This document shows, piece by piece, positions 17,801 to 23,904 of a DNA stretch of 33,142 nucleotides. Position 1 is the first letter of the stretch. Each line of letters starts with the position of its first letter. Location of the stretch: contig JACRCP010000005.1 in the NCBI GenBank assembly GCA_016218965.1, positions 1-33,142 of the forward strand, read 5' to 3'. A program made the position numbers and the translations under genes. Below the pieces are notes generated by a model, which worked only from the letters and a program-made list of their open reading frames with translations, did no database searches and was not told the DNA's origin. This DNA comes from Deltaproteobacteria bacterium (GTDB lineage: Bacteria; Myxococcota; SpSt-1050; JACRCP01).

Positions 17801-18087
17801 GCATCCGCGCCTCCATCCGTCGAGGCGTCGATCGGCCCGCGGTCCCCCCCCGTCGTATCGGCCCCGCCCTCGAAGTCCCCGCCGCCCCCAGCCGTGCAAC
17901 GCCCGTTGACGCACGTCTCGCCGATGAGACACCCGGCGTTGTTCGAACACGGCGCCCCGCTGCCCGAAGCGGCGTCTTGGCCGGGTCCCTCGGGGACGGC
18001 GCTGTCGCTTGAGCATCCTCCGACGACGCAAGCCGAAAGCGTTGCCAGTGCCAGTGCGGCAGTTGCCCAAACCCTTTTTCGGGTCAT
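14803..18087 (-). CDS. Large MopE-motif / FG-GAP-repeat surface lipoprotein
   Basis: 1094 residues from ATG 18087-18085 with an AGGGGG about 7 bases upstream. Signal peptide with lipobox VGGC. A Cys-rich module (CSNNAGCLIGETCVNGRC) is followed by about 150 residues of Asp/Ala/Gly/Thr-rich linker. Next come Cys-rich segments with two MopE-type metal-binding motifs (CNDLDDDCDQKIDE and CDGDDNDCDGVPD) and more CxxGxC repeats. Then at least six FG-GAP/VCBS beta-propeller blades with DxDxDG calcium loops (IGDIDGDGRAEIV, IADVDDDGVPEII, LADIDVDGKVELV, VADFDGDGKPEFA, VFDFEGDGPAEAV, VADVDGDYNSEIV). The C-terminus is CARDB-like, ending in a Cys-rich tail. Likely calcium-binding, outer-surface adhesive or structural. 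Confidence 0.88.
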   Translation of the reverse strand: MTRKRVWATAALALATLSACVVGGCSSDSAVPEGPGQDAASGSGAPCSNNAGCLIGETCVNGRCTAGGGGDFEGGADTTGGDRGPIDASTDGGADAAHMDAAGGDAKTDDAGPADSGPGNDTGSPDAQEDGGTADGGHPDAEPDDTGKGDAGDDDAGTGGDTGPFDAGGFDDGGSAEDGGDSGTAGDGGTAGDGGDAGAADAGQDTGAGDTGQDAGAGCPNNCLFDHGQATCVGGTCESIVCDNGFVDKNEDINDGCECRAFSEVCNDLDDDCDQKIDEPEDLVPPPDHCLTAGVCAGTVPVCDKGTWTCTYPPTYQDPDTTCDGDDNDCDGVPDSGVPCGAGCCNAGEVCAYGQCQSNPIGCITDGECLNDTYCDNGICIPYGLGPRVDFNTECRRLVAVQRFSPQSQCRWSGPPAGDASPGHVNVLGTPMVADFDFDNGPEVIRPSIVFVSYNYTDGGQDACQSDYAGRAYYGVIRVIDGRTCEQQCSLDQWHVVASAPPAIGDIDGDGRAEIVALASAGPAGGGGIYAFKYDPVQDEFYLLWHSSFNALPSTLGQGLCWWSGPSIADVDDDGVPEIIHGGIVHSANGAVRSTNPGLLRYSQGIFPLLADIDVDGKVELVTGARIYEYNTVSGAFEPEAYSAAATAGYEAIADFGDWGDGPGIPEVVVVSSGQARIQRITGATVFGPVALPGGGTGGPPTVADFDGDGKPEFAAAGRGSYTVFDPDCIGAGNPPPCAGAGILWTRTSQDYSSSITGSSVFDFEGDGPAEAVYADECFVRVYDGKTGDVIYSQWRSSCTWNENPIVADVDGDYNSEIVLGSNTNCSVGANCQANATLDNGRYVDTQFVGIHCQLNADCPGAVCDAGYCRCTTDDECCHGGGCAAIGLVCANPPGGTPGAGKTCRALYGNPYSGITVYADVNDRWVNSRPIWNQHAYFVTNVDDNGTVPRSSAARLNWQLPQLNNYRQNYQGDLSPLNAPDFTSRNGMTGPVECGPGLALSLAITVCNRGTENIDTGARIGFFDGDPAGGGALVCEALTTRVLFPGGCEDLACTWQPAPQNDPHDVYVVPDYTGDNTECEEGNNVTIIKGVTCL

Positions 18088-18182
18088 TCCACGACCCCCT
18101 GCAAGCGGTTCGGGCCTAATGATACACCACGACCGGACGGGGTACAACGGGGACGCGGCGAACTGTTCACTGGGTCCTGCTC

Positions 18183-18210
18183 TTCTCACTTCCCACTTCT
18201 CACTTCTCAC
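18183..18210 (+). repeat. Heptanucleotide tandem repeat (TTCTCAC, four units)
   Basis: TTCTCAC, TTCCCAC, TTCTCAC, TTCTCAC in direct tandem at 18183-18210. The stop codon of the minus-strand methyltransferase gene (18207-18209) lies inside the last unit, so changes in unit number alter only the trailer. Confidence 0.8.
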
Positions 18211-19163
18211 TGCCCCGACGCTTTTGTATTCGTGCGAAACAGCCGCGCGTTGCGTTCCCAGAACACACCGTCTTCGTAGCCCTGGATCGTCGGGTCTTTG
18301 TCGGCCAATGCAAGGCGCTTTTCGGAGAGGCAGCAGTACGTCTCGTCGATTTCGACCCCGACGAACCGGCGGCAGAGCTTTTTGGCGACAACCGACGCCG
18401 TGCCCGAGCCGAGGAAGGGGTCAAGGACAAGGTCGCCCGGGTTCGTGCTCGCGAGAATGATTTTGGCGAGGAGTTTTTCGGGCTTCTGTGTCGGGTGGTC
18501 GGTGTTCTCGGGCATGGACCAGAACGGGACCACAAGATCCGTCCAGAGGTTCGACGGGTGGGTGTCGCGGAAGGCCCCGGCCGGCGTCTTTTCCCAATCC
18601 TTGGGTACCCCGGCCCCGTCGGTGTAGGGTGCTATCACGCGTCGCCGGAGTTTCACCGCTTCGAGGTTGAATGTGTAGTCGTCCGACACCGTGCAGAACC
18701 AGATGTCCTCGGAAGCGTTCTTGAAGTTGCGCTTCGCCCCCCTGCCCTTCTCGCGCTCCCACGTGATCCGGTTCCGGACATTGAGATGCCGCGCCGCCAC
18801 ATTGTGAATGGCGGTCGACGAGCGCCAGTCTCCGCAGATGTAGACGGACGCAGTCGGCTTGAGCGCGCCCAGGAGCCTGGGGAGCCACGATTCAAGCCAC
18901 GCCGCGTAGTCGTCCACAGGCACCTGCGCAAAACTTGCCGCGCCGAAGCTCTTTCGGAGATTGTACGGCAGGTCTACGAACAGCAGATCGGCAAAAGACG
19001 AAGGAAGGAGGTCGATGGCCTCGAAAACGTCGCATAATATCGTCCGGTTCTCGATCTCCGCGGCCGAGAACTGCCCGCTCGGGCGGACGAGCCTGGCACC
19101 GAATTCCGCCCGCTCCGCGTCGTCGAGCGTGATGGTCCGATTCCTGGGCGCGCGCGATCTCAC
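18207..19163 (-). CDS. Beta-class site-specific DNA methyltransferase (N6-adenine or N4-cytosine)
   Basis: 318 residues from GTG 19163-19161, chosen because AGGAGG at 19176-19171 is ideally spaced; longer starts lack a site. The motif order is IV then X then I as in the beta class: LLFVDLPYNL (motif IV), TDHPTQKPEKLLAK (motif X) and DPFLGSGTASV (motif I, SAM binding). Other conserved blocks are SVYICGDWRSS, NRITWEREKGRG, EDIWFCTVSDDY and PSNLWTD. Motif IV reads D-L-P-Y where D-P-P-Y is expected (CTG at 18971-18969 instead of CCG). No restriction gene is adjacent, so it is a solitary methyltransferase, possibly regulatory. Confidence 0.9.
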   Translation of the reverse strand: MRSRAPRNRTITLDDAERAEFGARLVRPSGQFSAAEIENRTILCDVFEAIDLLPSSFADLLFVDLPYNLRKSFGAASFAQVPVDDYAAWLESWLPRLLGALKPTASVYICGDWRSSTAIHNVAARHLNVRNRITWEREKGRGAKRNFKNASEDIWFCTVSDDYTFNLEAVKLRRRVIAPYTDGAGVPKDWEKTPAGAFRDTHPSNLWTDLVVPFWSMPENTDHPTQKPEKLLAKIILASTNPGDLVLDPFLGSGTASVVAKKLCRRFVGVEIDETYCCLSEKRLALADKDPTIQGYEDGVFWERNARLFRTNTKASGQ

Positions 19164-19190
19164 AGCCCTACCTCCTGACAGTGCTTTGGT

Positions 19191-19273
19191 GCCGGCCGGC
19201 GCGGCAATCATACCACGGGCGCGGGCGGATAGCGCCACGGTTTCACGGCAGGGGCGGAATCCGGCCGGCCGGC
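19191..19273. promoter_or_regulatory. Two GCCGGCCGGC palindromes upstream of the T3SS promoter (candidate activator sites)
   Basis: The palindrome GCCGGCCGGC occurs at 19191-19200 and 19264-19273, roughly 150 and 78 bp upstream of the start predicted from the sigma54-type promoter at 19320. These are typical distances for enhancer-binding proteins. The genome is GC-rich, so chance is possible. Confidence 0.3.
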
Positions 19274-19319
19274 GAAGCCCGGTTTTTCAAAAAGGTTGGA
19301 ATTTCAAGAGGCTGGGTCC

Positions 19320-19335
19320 TGGCACGACGTTTGTA
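19320..19335 (+). promoter_or_regulatory. Sigma54-type (-24/-12) promoter for the type III secretion operon
   Basis: TGGCAC-GACGT-TTGTA matches the consensus TGGCAC-N5-TTGCA at every fixed position except C to T in the -12 element. It predicts a transcript start near 19346, just before the GAGGAGGT ribosome site (19353-19360) and ATG 19367. The -12 GC dinucleotide is usually the most conserved, so strength is uncertain. Confidence 0.55.
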
Positions 19336-19366
19336 TTCCACCGCGCCACCACGAGGAGGTGTGAGC

Positions 19367-19846
19367 ATGCCGACAATTGATCCGGTGAGCTTCAGGGTGG
19401 ATTCGAAGGAGTCGTCTTTCAGAAAAGTTCCCGACGAGAGTTTCGCGACGGTCCTCAAGACGGGTGCCAACGCGGTGTCGGGGGCCGTCATCAACGGGGC
19501 CGCGGTCGCCGGGCCGTTCGTCCCGGGTGCGGCCGGTGTGAGCGCCGCGCTCGGAGGGGCCGCGGCGGTTCGCGGAGCCATCTCCGGGGCGACCATCGCC
19601 ACCGGCGGGGTTCCGGTCGGAACGGGGGTTGCGCCGCTCGACGGCCTCGGCGCCGTGACAGGCGGATCGCCAACGGAGATCATCGAGGCGACACGGAAGC
19701 TGCAGGAGTCGAACCAGATGTTCTCGATGCAGTACCTCGAGCTCCAGGAAAAGATGCAGCAGGAAAACCGGCAGTACTCGACGCTCTCGAATGTGTTGAA
19801 GACGCGGCACGAGTCGGCCAAGACCGCCATCAACAACATCAGGTGA
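19367..19846 (+). CDS. T3SS-cluster protein of unknown function (hydrophobic Gly/Ala core plus helical C-terminus)
   Basis: 159 residues from ATG 19367 with GAGGAGGT 6 bases upstream. The N-terminus is polar without a Sec signal. Residues about 35-95 are Gly/Ala/Val-rich and could insert in membranes. Residues about 105-159 form a strongly helical, Gln/Glu/Asn-rich segment (LQESNQMFSMQYLELQEKMQ... ending KTRHESAKTAINNIR). It is the first gene of the operon and lies 3 bp before sctI, the position of a needle (SctF) or secreted substrate gene, but it is twice needle length. The helical tail could be a needle- or translocator-like element; no confident family. Confidence 0.7.
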   Translation: MPTIDPVSFRVDSKESSFRKVPDESFATVLKTGANAVSGAVINGAAVAGPFVPGAAGVSAALGGAAAVRGAISGATIATGGVPVGTGVAPLDGLGAVTGGSPTEIIEATRKLQESNQMFSMQYLELQEKMQQENRQYSTLSNVLKTRHESAKTAINNIR

Positions 19847-19849
19847 GCA

Positions 19850-20158
19850 ATGGAACCCGTACTCGCGGCCTCGATCGCCCCAACCGGGATAACGCCGGCC
19901 TCCGGTCTCGATACGGTGCGCCCCGGTTCGGGCGACGTCGGCCCCAAGTTCGTCGAGATTCTCAGGCAGGCCGACGGGGCCCAGGGCGATCTTGACGCCG
20001 CAATAGGCAAGGCCATCGGAAACCCCGGGCTTGGAGGCGCGGATCTCATTGCGCTCCAGGCCCGGATGTACCGTTCGTCGCTGGAGCTCGACCTTGCGAG
20101 CAAGATAGTCGAAAAGGTCTCTTCCGGGATGAAGCAGACGCTCAACACAAACGTGTGA
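19850..20158 (+). CDS. sctI: Type III secretion inner-rod protein SctI (YscI/HrpB family)
   Basis: 102 residues. The variable N-terminus is followed by the conserved C-terminal helix of inner-rod proteins: LIALQARMYRSSLELDLASKIVEKVSSGM, ending KQTLNTNV. The 'LQ..y....el.l.SKivek....vk.tLnt' pattern and a size near 100 residues are diagnostic. SctI polymerises beneath the needle and anchors it to the export apparatus. It is 3 bp from the preceding gene and 9 bp from sctJ, so one transcript. Confidence 0.88.
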   Translation: MEPVLAASIAPTGITPASGLDTVRPGSGDVGPKFVEILRQADGAQGDLDAAIGKAIGNPGLGGADLIALQARMYRSSLELDLASKIVEKVSSGMKQTLNTNV

Positions 20159-20167
20159 GGCAATGCG

Positions 20168-20956
20168 ATGGACGGCGCTACTAAACAAGATGCTGGACGC
20201 TGGATGTTGGCGGCCGCGGTGGCGTGTGCGCTGGCGGCGGGGTGCTCGGCGGAGGTCGTCCACGGCCTGAGCGAGCCGCAGGCCAACCAGGTGGTTTCGG
20301 TGCTTTCGGAAAACGGGATCCCGGCCTCGACCTCGCGCGAGGAAGGGGGGCGCACCGAGCGGTGGACGGTGTCTGTCGCTCCCGACGACCGGGCGCGCTC
20401 GCTCGCTGTCATGCGCGAAAACGGCCTGCCGCGCTCGTCGGGCCGCGGGCTTGCCGAGGTCTTCCCGAAACCCAGCCTCATCCCCACGCTCACCGAGGAG
20501 CGGGCGATGATGATGCAGGCCCTGATGGGAGAGCTCGAGCGGACGCTCGAAACCATCGACGGCGTCACGCTCGCGCGGGTCCACATCGTGCTCCCGGCGG
20601 CGGACGGCGGGCTTTCGCCTAGCAGGGTGCCGGCCGCGAGCGCCGCGGTGCTTCTAAAGACGCGCCCGCACGCGTTTGTCGATCGCGCGGCCGTGCGCCG
20701 CCTCGTGGCGCGGGGCATTGAGTCGCTCAAAGAGGAGAACGTCACGGTCGAGCTGTTCGAGGGATCGCCGCACAAGGCCGGCGCCGGGCAGGCGATACAA
20801 AAGGTGGGTCCCGTGTACGTGCACGGCGCCACCGCTGGTGTTTTGCGAACCGCAGTCGCCCTCACCGGGGCGCTGGTCGGCGGGCTCGGGCTTGCCATCG
20901 TCCTTCTCGCCCTCAAGGTCCGGAAGCGCGCGTGCGCGGCCCCGGAGGGCGCATGA
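20168..20956 (+). CDS. sctJ: Type III secretion inner-ring lipoprotein SctJ (YscJ/FliF family)
   Basis: 262 residues. Signal with lipobox LAAGC (Cys26), then the first ring-building motif domain (VVHGLSEPQANQVVSVLSENGIPASTSREEGG), a linker, and the second (RALMMQ-type helix; ERTLETIDGVTLARVHIVLP). A membrane helix (GALVGGLGLAIVLLALKV) and a basic cytoplasmic tail follow. SctJ forms the inner-membrane ring with SctD, which is not in this window. The next gene overlaps the stop by ATGA. Confidence 0.93.
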   Translation: MDGATKQDAGRWMLAAAVACALAAGCSAEVVHGLSEPQANQVVSVLSENGIPASTSREEGGRTERWTVSVAPDDRARSLAVMRENGLPRSSGRGLAEVFPKPSLIPTLTEERAMMMQALMGELERTLETIDGVTLARVHIVLPAADGGLSPSRVPAASAAVLLKTRPHAFVDRAAVRRLVARGIESLKEENVTVELFEGSPHKAGAGQAIQKVGPVYVHGATAGVLRTAVALTGALVGGLGLAIVLLALKVRKRACAAPEGA

Positions 20957-21153
20957 GCACCGCCGAATCCCGGGCGCTCTCTGTCCTCCTCCTGATGGCC
21001 CCGGACGGCCGCAAGCTCGTTGCTCTGATGGCGGATGAGTCGCAAAGGGTCGTCGTAACCGGCATCATCGAAAAGGCATCGGCACAGGGCGGGCGGGCGC
21101 GAGCGGCGGCCCTTCTGGATCTCACGTCGTCGGTTCTGAAGGAGGACATGTGA
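20953..21153 (+). CDS. 66-residue protein in the SctK/FliG position of the T3SS operon
   Basis: 66 residues from ATG 20953 (ATGA overlap with sctJ). The sequence is helical: RALSVLLLMAPDGRKLVALM, DESQRVVVTGIIEKASAQ, ARAAALLDLTSSVLKEDM. The 'LLLMAPDGRKLVALMADESQRVV..I' stretch is faintly like the N-terminal helical domain of FliG (ILLL...ge....vLkhL..eev), and flagellar order fliF-fliG-fliH-fliI matches sctJ-X-sctL-sctN. Known SctK proteins are over 200 residues, so if it has that role it is a minimal form. Function is not established. Confidence 0.6.
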   Translation: MSTAESRALSVLLLMAPDGRKLVALMADESQRVVVTGIIEKASAQGGRARAAALLDLTSSVLKEDM

Positions 21154-21764
21154 CCTCCGGAACCGAAATCCGCTGTCGCAACGTGCGAGCGCGGTTCGAA
21201 CGCGTTTGCCGCGGCGTGCTCCCCGGCATCCGAGTCCTTCCCGCACGCAAGGCGGCGAAATTGCATTTTCTTGAGGAGGAGATCGGCCGAATCGAGGCGG
21301 CCTGTGCGGAGATCCCGGCCGAGATGGACCGGTTGCGGGAGGCGGCGCGAAAGGAAGGCGCCGACGCAGGATATCACGAAGGGTGCTCCGACGCGCGGGG
21401 TCTCGTCGCCGAGGCTTTGCGGTTCCGCGCCGAAACGCGCGAGGTGCTCTCGGCCGGGGCGATTGAACTGGCGTTTTCGATTGCCCAAAGGCTCATCGAG
21501 CGCGAGCTCGAGCGCGACCCGGCCGTTTTTGCGGGTCTCGTCGAGAAGTGGCGCCGGGAAGCCTGCGCCTCCGCCGCCTGTACCATCCACTTGAGCCCGG
21601 CTGATGCGGCCGCACTCGACGCCGAGGCCGCGCCCCTCGACGGTGCATTTGTGGTCGCGGACCCCTCGCTTCCCCGCGGCGCGTGCCGGATCGAGGCCGG
21701 GGACGACATGTTTGATGCCGGGCTCGACGCCCGGCTGGGGGCGCTAAGGGATGCCGTCGACTGA
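21150..21764 (+). CDS. sctL: Type III secretion stator protein SctL (FliH/YscL family)
   Basis: 204 residues from GTG 21150, overlapping the previous stop (GTGA), with GGAGG at 21141-21145. The N-terminal third is a charged helix (KLHFLEEEIGRIEAACAEI, MDRLREAARKEGADAG). The C-terminal domain is FliH-like (LSAGAIELAFSIAQRLIERELERDP, then VVADPSLPRGACRIEAGDDMFDAGLDARLGALRDAV). The 'D..l..G.c.ie...g..DA.l..rl..l' ending is characteristic. It binds and restrains the ATPase SctN encoded next (14-bp overlap). Confidence 0.87.
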   Translation: MTSGTEIRCRNVRARFERVCRGVLPGIRVLPARKAAKLHFLEEEIGRIEAACAEIPAEMDRLREAARKEGADAGYHEGCSDARGLVAEALRFRAETREVLSAGAIELAFSIAQRLIERELERDPAVFAGLVEKWRREACASAACTIHLSPADAAALDAEAAPLDGAFVVADPSLPRGACRIEAGDDMFDAGLDARLGALRDAVD

Positions 21765-23103
21765 AACACTGCCGCCTCGCTTCGTCGAGCAGAAGGTGAG
21801 GTTTGGCGCGCTGCTTGCGAGTCCCGCAGGGCTTCCGCCGCCAAGACCAATCGGAAAGGTGCGGGCGCTCAACGGTCAGGCGCTCCGGGCGCGCCTTCCG
21901 GGTGTGCGCGTCGGCGAGCTTCTCGATGTCCGCCTGGGCGGGAAGAACGTGCCTGCCGAGGTCGTCGGGTTCGACGGCGGCGAAGCGACGCTCATGGTCC
22001 TGGGCGAACCTGTCGGGGTTTCTTCTGGCACGCTGGTGCGGCCGTCGGGGAGATCATTTTCCGTCAGGTGCGGCGACTTCCTTTTGGGGCGCGTGCTTGA
22101 CGGGCTCGGCCGCGCGCTCGACGGCCGGCCGCTGCCTCGTTCGGGGGGAGTTGACGCGCCGATCAACGCCGGCCCGCCCGACCCGCTTTGCCGCCGCCCC
22201 GTGCGCGAGGTGTTTGAAACGGGCGTCCGCGCCATCGACGGCGTGCTCACGATGGGGCGCGGCCAGCGCGTGGGGCTATTTGCGGGCGCGGGCGTCGGGA
22301 CGAGTACTCTTTTGGGCCAGATCGCCCGGCACGCGAAGGCCGACGTGAACGTGATTTGTCTCACCGGCGAGCGCGGCCGCGAGGTGCGCGAGTTCATCGA
22401 GGGGTCGCTCGGCCCCGAGGGCCTCCGCCGCTCGGTCGTCGTCTGCGCCACGTCCGATCAGCCGCCAATGGTGCGCCTAAAATCCGCTTTTGTCGCGACG
22501 GCCGTGGCCGAGCACTTCAGGGACTGCGGCGCGGATGTCCTCTTTTTGATGGACTCGGTGACCAGGCTTGCCCGCGCCCAGCGCGAGATAGGTCTTGCCG
22601 CAGGCGAGCCGCCGGCCCGGCAGGGGTATCCGCCGTCGGTCTTCCGGATGCTTCCGGCGCTTCTGGAGCGGGCGGGGAACAGCGACAAGGGGACGATGAC
22701 CGCCGTCTACACGGTCTTGGTCTCGGGGGGCGACATGGAGGAGCCGGTCGCCGACGAGGTCCGTTCGATCCTCGACGGCCACGTGGTGCTCTCGCGCGAG
22801 CTTGCCAACCGCGGGCACTACCCCGCCATAGATGTCCTTTCAAGCGTCAGCCGCGTCATGGGCGGCGTCGCATCCACGGACCATCGGAATGCGGCCTCGC
22901 GCCTGCGCTCGCTTCTGGGCCGCTACGAATCAAACCGCGACCTCATATCGATCGGCGCGTACAAAAAAGGCGCCGACCCGGCCCTCGACGAGGCCGTGGC
23001 GGCGTATCCCGCCATCGAGCAGTGGCTCCGCCAGGACAACGATTCACCCGCGACCTTCGCGGAGACCGTCGCGAGGCTCCGGGCGATGGCCGGCGGGGAA
23101 TAA
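21751..23103 (+). CDS. sctN: Type III secretion ATPase SctN with altered Walker A
   Basis: 450 residues, the usual length. F1-like N-terminal barrel (GKVRALNGQALRARLPGVRVGEL), then the nucleotide domain with GLFAGAGVGTSTLL (P-loop), CLTGERGREVREFIEG, VLFLMDSVTRLARAQREIGLAAGEPP (Walker B and the T3SS ATPase signature), GYPPSVFRMLPALLERAG and GAYKKGADPALDEAV. In the P-loop the invariant lysine is Thr184 (ACG at 22300-22302; AAG expected); SctN normally reads GVGKST. This lysine contacts ATP phosphates, so hydrolysis may be lost or altered unless the base is an error. It is the last T3SS gene here; SctC, D, Q, R-V and chaperones are absent. Confidence 0.94.
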   Translation: MPSTETLPPRFVEQKVRFGALLASPAGLPPPRPIGKVRALNGQALRARLPGVRVGELLDVRLGGKNVPAEVVGFDGGEATLMVLGEPVGVSSGTLVRPSGRSFSVRCGDFLLGRVLDGLGRALDGRPLPRSGGVDAPINAGPPDPLCRRPVREVFETGVRAIDGVLTMGRGQRVGLFAGAGVGTSTLLGQIARHAKADVNVICLTGERGREVREFIEGSLGPEGLRRSVVVCATSDQPPMVRLKSAFVATAVAEHFRDCGADVLFLMDSVTRLARAQREIGLAAGEPPARQGYPPSVFRMLPALLERAGNSDKGTMTAVYTVLVSGGDMEEPVADEVRSILDGHVVLSRELANRGHYPAIDVLSSVSRVMGGVASTDHRNAASRLRSLLGRYESNRDLISIGAYKKGADPALDEAVAAYPAIEQWLRQDNDSPATFAETVARLRAMAGGE

Positions 23104-23151
23104 TTTCGCGCCCCCGACAATTGCGCAGCGACACATCAATATTGGTGTTGA

Positions 23152-23511
23152 ATGAACGCCGATTTCACGGTAGAGTTCTACGAGACAGCGGAGGGAAGGT
23201 GCCCGGTGCGGGAATTCCTGGATGATCTCAAAGAAAGCGACCCGGGAGATTTCGCTGCGGTGGTCGCCGGTTTGGCCAAATTGCGTGATAGACAATGCCA
23301 CCGCGAACCTCTGTCCAAACCACTGGGGGATGGAATGTTCGAACTTCGGCACGTCGGAAAGCTCAACACCCGCGTGCTGTGGTTCTTTGCCGTGGGTCGC
23401 CGGATTGTGGCGGTTCACGCCATCCGCAACAAAAGCAGGTCCATCCGCGCTCGGGACTTGGCTGTCGCAAGGGAACGAACGTCGGATTGGCGGGAAAGAG
23501 ATGGGCGATGA
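23152..23511 (+). CDS. HigB/Gp49-family toxin (RelE superfamily)
   Basis: 119 residues. The pattern VEFYETAEGRCPVREFLDDL, then LRDRQCHREPLSKPLGDGMFELRH, RVLWFFAVGRRIVAVHAI and the basic tail KSRSIRARDLAVARE matches phage-derived Gp49-like/HigB toxins: L.dGlwElR...g...Ri.yf...g..ivllh.f.KK. Toxin-first order with the HTH antitoxin overlapping by ATGA is typical of higBA. It starts 48 bp after sctN; it could share that transcript or use its own promoter. Confidence 0.85.
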   Translation: MNADFTVEFYETAEGRCPVREFLDDLKESDPGDFAAVVAGLAKLRDRQCHREPLSKPLGDGMFELRHVGKLNTRVLWFFAVGRRIVAVHAIRNKSRSIRARDLAVARERTSDWRERDGR

Positions 23512-23873
23512 AAAAGACCAACTTCGACACTTATCTTGAAGACCAACTGCGGGATCCCGCGTTTGCTGCACGCTTCGAGAAAGCGGGTGAAGCGTGGGAC
23601 GTGGCGTTGCAGCTCGCGGCGCTCCGAAAGGAGGCTGGGTTGTCGCAGAAGGATCTCGCGCGCATCCTGAACACCTCGCAGCAACAGATCAGCCGCCTGG
23701 AGTCCCCCGGCTACGAAGGGCACTCCCTGGCGAATCTTCGCCGTGTGGCGCGAGCGTTGCATGCCCGCGTGCGAGTGGTTTTCGAGCGCGAAAGCGACGA
23801 CGGCCTTCGCGTTGCCGATATCGGCGCGAGCTATCGGCCGGCGAGACGCTTGTCCGCCAGACGGAGTTCTTGA
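23508..23873 (+). CDS. HigA-type XRE-family antitoxin
   Basis: 121 residues. A helix-turn-helix of the XRE/Cro type lies at about residues 37-95 (LQLAALRKEAGLSQKDLARILNTSQQQISRLESPGYEGHSLANLRRVARALHARV). The tail is short and basic (RPARRLSARRSS). It starts at an ATGA overlap with the toxin gene, so production is coupled. Expected to neutralise the toxin and repress the operon. The gene ends 31 bp before MITE copy 1. Confidence 0.9.
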   Translation: MKKTNFDTYLEDQLRDPAFAARFEKAGEAWDVALQLAALRKEAGLSQKDLARILNTSQQQISRLESPGYEGHSLANLRRVARALHARVRVVFERESDDGLRVADIGASYRPARRLSARRSS

Positions 23874-23904
23874 GAGCATTCCGTGCCCAAGGGTTGAAGA
23901 CTTG

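Noticed and set aside
20953..21153. Naming the 66-residue protein SctK.
   Set aside because: Position fits but the length is a third of SctK and the sequence similarity is too weak.
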